A stretch of 14,299 nucleotides of DNA from contig DASUFH010000174.1 in the NCBI GenBank assembly GCA_036274645.1, positions 1-14,299 on the forward strand, written 5' to 3'. Below, one piece after another: positions 13,147-14,299 of the stretch. The position numbers were made by a program, and so were the translations under genes. Below the pieces are notes generated by a model. The model made no database searches. It saw nothing but the letters and a program-made list of their open reading frames with translations, and was not told where the DNA came from. Every line of letters begins with the position of its first letter. The first letter of the stretch is position 1. The stretch is from DASUFH01 sp036274645 (GTDB taxonomy: Bacteria; Acidobacteriota; Terriglobia; 20CM-2-55-15).

Positions 13147-14299
13147 CTATCGGAACACTGGATCGCCCAGGATCACCGGCCCCGGCCTCCACAGCAACCG
13201 GGCCTTTTCGGCCAACCGCACAAACTCCTCGCGATAACCATCGCGGTCCGAACCGCGGCTGCCGGTCGCGATGCTGTTGACGAGATCCCAGTTCGACGAG
13301 CCTTTGAACGGCGAGTCGCGCAGGATCATGCCGAAGGCGGCGACGGCCGCGGCAAACCGGAATTCGCTCGACGCGCCGGAAAACGCCTGTCCGCGATCGA
13401 CCAGCGGAAACTCAATCAGCTTGCTGTCCTTGCCGTCGGGCTCCTTGTAGCGGATCTTCAGGTTCAGCAGTTCTCTCGACATCGCTGAATCCGGCTTCGG
13501 CGCCGGCGCCGGCGTCCGTTCGACCACGGGCTGGAACCGGAGGGGATCTCCGCCGATGGGGTTGATGTCGACGCCCTTCGGCACGACCTCGAACAGCGCC
13601 GTCACCGTGTGGCCGGAACCCATGTCGCCGCCGTCCTTGCGGTCGTTATTGAAGTCGGCCGCCGCGAGCAGACGGTTTTCGTAACCGATCAGGCGATAGC
13701 CGAGAACCAGGTTGGGATTGAACTCCACCTGGATCTTCACGTCCTTCGCGACGGTGATGAATGTCGAGGCCATCTGATCGACAAGCACCTTGCGCGCTTC
13801 ACTCGTCGAGTCGATGTAGGCGTAGTTGCCATGACCCTTGTCGGCCAGCTTTTCCATCGTGTTGTCCCGCAGGTTGCCGGTCCCGACGCCCAGCACGCTC
13901 AGGAAGATGCCATTACGCGCCTTGTCTTCGATCATGGAAATCAGTTCGTTCTGGCTCGTCACACCGACATTGAAATCGCCGTCGGTCATGAGGACCACGC
14001 GGTTCACGCCGCCCTCGATGAAGTTGGCTTTGGCCAGGTCGTACGCCGTCTGAATGCCGGCGCCGCCGTTGGTGGAACCTTCCGCGCGCAAGCCATCGAT
14101 GACGCGGCGGATGTCATCCTTGTGCGTCCCGTTCGTCGGATTCAGCGCGATCCCCGACATCCCGGAGTAGGTGACCATCGAAACCGTGTCGTTTTCCGTC
14201 AGCTTCTCGACCAGCATGTTCATGCCGTTCTTGAGCAGCGGAAGCCGTTCGGTCGAACTCATGGAGCCGGAAACGTCGATCAGGAACACCAGGTTGCTG
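13147..14299 (-). CDS. YfbK-type VWA-domain protein (5' end outside window)
   Basis: 383 residues are visible and the N-terminus lies beyond the window. The visible part starts inside the first strand of a von Willebrand factor A domain: FLIDVSGSMSS supplies the MIDAS residues (Asp8, Ser10, Ser12 counted from the first full codon at 14298), followed by Thr76 (GSTNGGAG) and Asp106 (LMTDGDFNVG). All three MIDAS loops are intact, so Mg2+/Ca2+-dependent ligand binding is expected. After the VWA fold (to about 190), the region DVKIQVEFNPNLVLGYRLIG onward matches the C-terminal domain of E. coli YfbK-like proteins, and the end includes SSEFRFAAAVAAFGMILRDS. Such proteins are usually exported or lipoproteins of unclear role; the signal cannot be checked here. 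A GTG at 14289 is internal and is not the real start. It converges on the DinB-like gene with a hairpin between. Confidence 0.92.
   Translation of the reverse strand, partial: SNLVFLIDVSGSMSSTERLPLLKNGMNMLVEKLTENDTVSMVTYSGMSGIALNPTNGTHKDDIRRVIDGLRAEGSTNGGAGIQTAYDLAKANFIEGGVNRVVLMTDGDFNVGVTSQNELISMIEDKARNGIFLSVLGVGTGNLRDNTMEKLADKGHGNYAYIDSTSEARKVLVDQMASTFITVAKDVKIQVEFNPNLVLGYRLIGYENRLLAAADFNNDRKDGGDMGSGHTVTALFEVVPKGVDINPIGGDPLRFQPVVERTPAPAPKPDSAMSRELLNLKIRYKEPDGKDSKLIEFPLVDRGQAFSGASSEFRFAAAVAAFGMILRDSPFKGSSNWDLVNSIATGSRGSDRDGYREEFVRLAEKARLLWRPGPVILGDPVFR

Noticed and set aside
14200..14289. GTG at 14289 as the start of the VWA gene
   Set aside because: It falls within the first beta-strand of the VWA domain and the frame stays open to the window edge, so the gene clearly begins outside.

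Overview
The window is GC-rich DNA (low 60s % by eye) from a Gram-negative-type bacterium. It is coded almost wall to wall, with many exported proteins. There is no phage, plasmid, insertion sequence, CRISPR array, tRNA or rRNA that I can see. The gene set includes secreted Gly-rich paralogues, a PA14-bearing GH3, a PDZ-bearing M61 peptidase, exported M20, DinB and a YfbK-type VWA protein. It would fit Acidobacteriota or a similar environmental phylum; that placement is inference from gene content only.

Layout. (1) 1-2701, minus strand: three related secreted proteins in tandem. Each has a signal peptide and then an AGxWxTDA motif. The one at 2156-2701 has no glycine array, the one at 1184-2005 carries an 84-residue array in its middle, and the one at 1-1008 (cut by the window edge) is mostly array. 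A strong intrinsic terminator lies between the last two. (2) 2867-7622, minus strand: a tight three-gene unit for sugar use, in the order glucarate-dehydratase-like enolase, then short-chain dehydrogenase, then exported GH3 beta-xylosidase/beta-glucosidase. A candidate promoter with a 10-bp direct repeat next to its -35 box sits just upstream. (3) 7716-8468, minus strand: a YafK/DpaA-type L,D-transpeptidase-fold protein. (4) 8469-8814: a 346-bp divergent spacer with an array of 8-bp repeats. (5) 8815-13053, plus strand: four overlapping or abutting genes, an exported M20 peptidase, an ArfB-type peptidyl-tRNA hydrolase, an exported M61 peptidase with PDZ domain, and a DinB-like protein. (6) 13054-13146: a convergent junction with a perfect 12-bp inverted repeat. 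(7) 13147-14299, minus strand: the C-terminal part of a YfbK-type VWA protein, cut by the window edge.

How the genes may work together (inference): the minus-strand unit would release sugars outside the cytoplasm (GH3) and oxidise or dehydrate sugar acids inside (SDR, enolase). The plus-strand unit couples peptide breakdown with ribosome rescue by overlapping start and stop codons. The least explained part is the Gly-rich paralogue cluster, where one small domain has gained Gly arrays of different size and place, punctuated by a shared (N/D)F(A/V)AQ motif. No complete new system with an assignable mechanism is evident.
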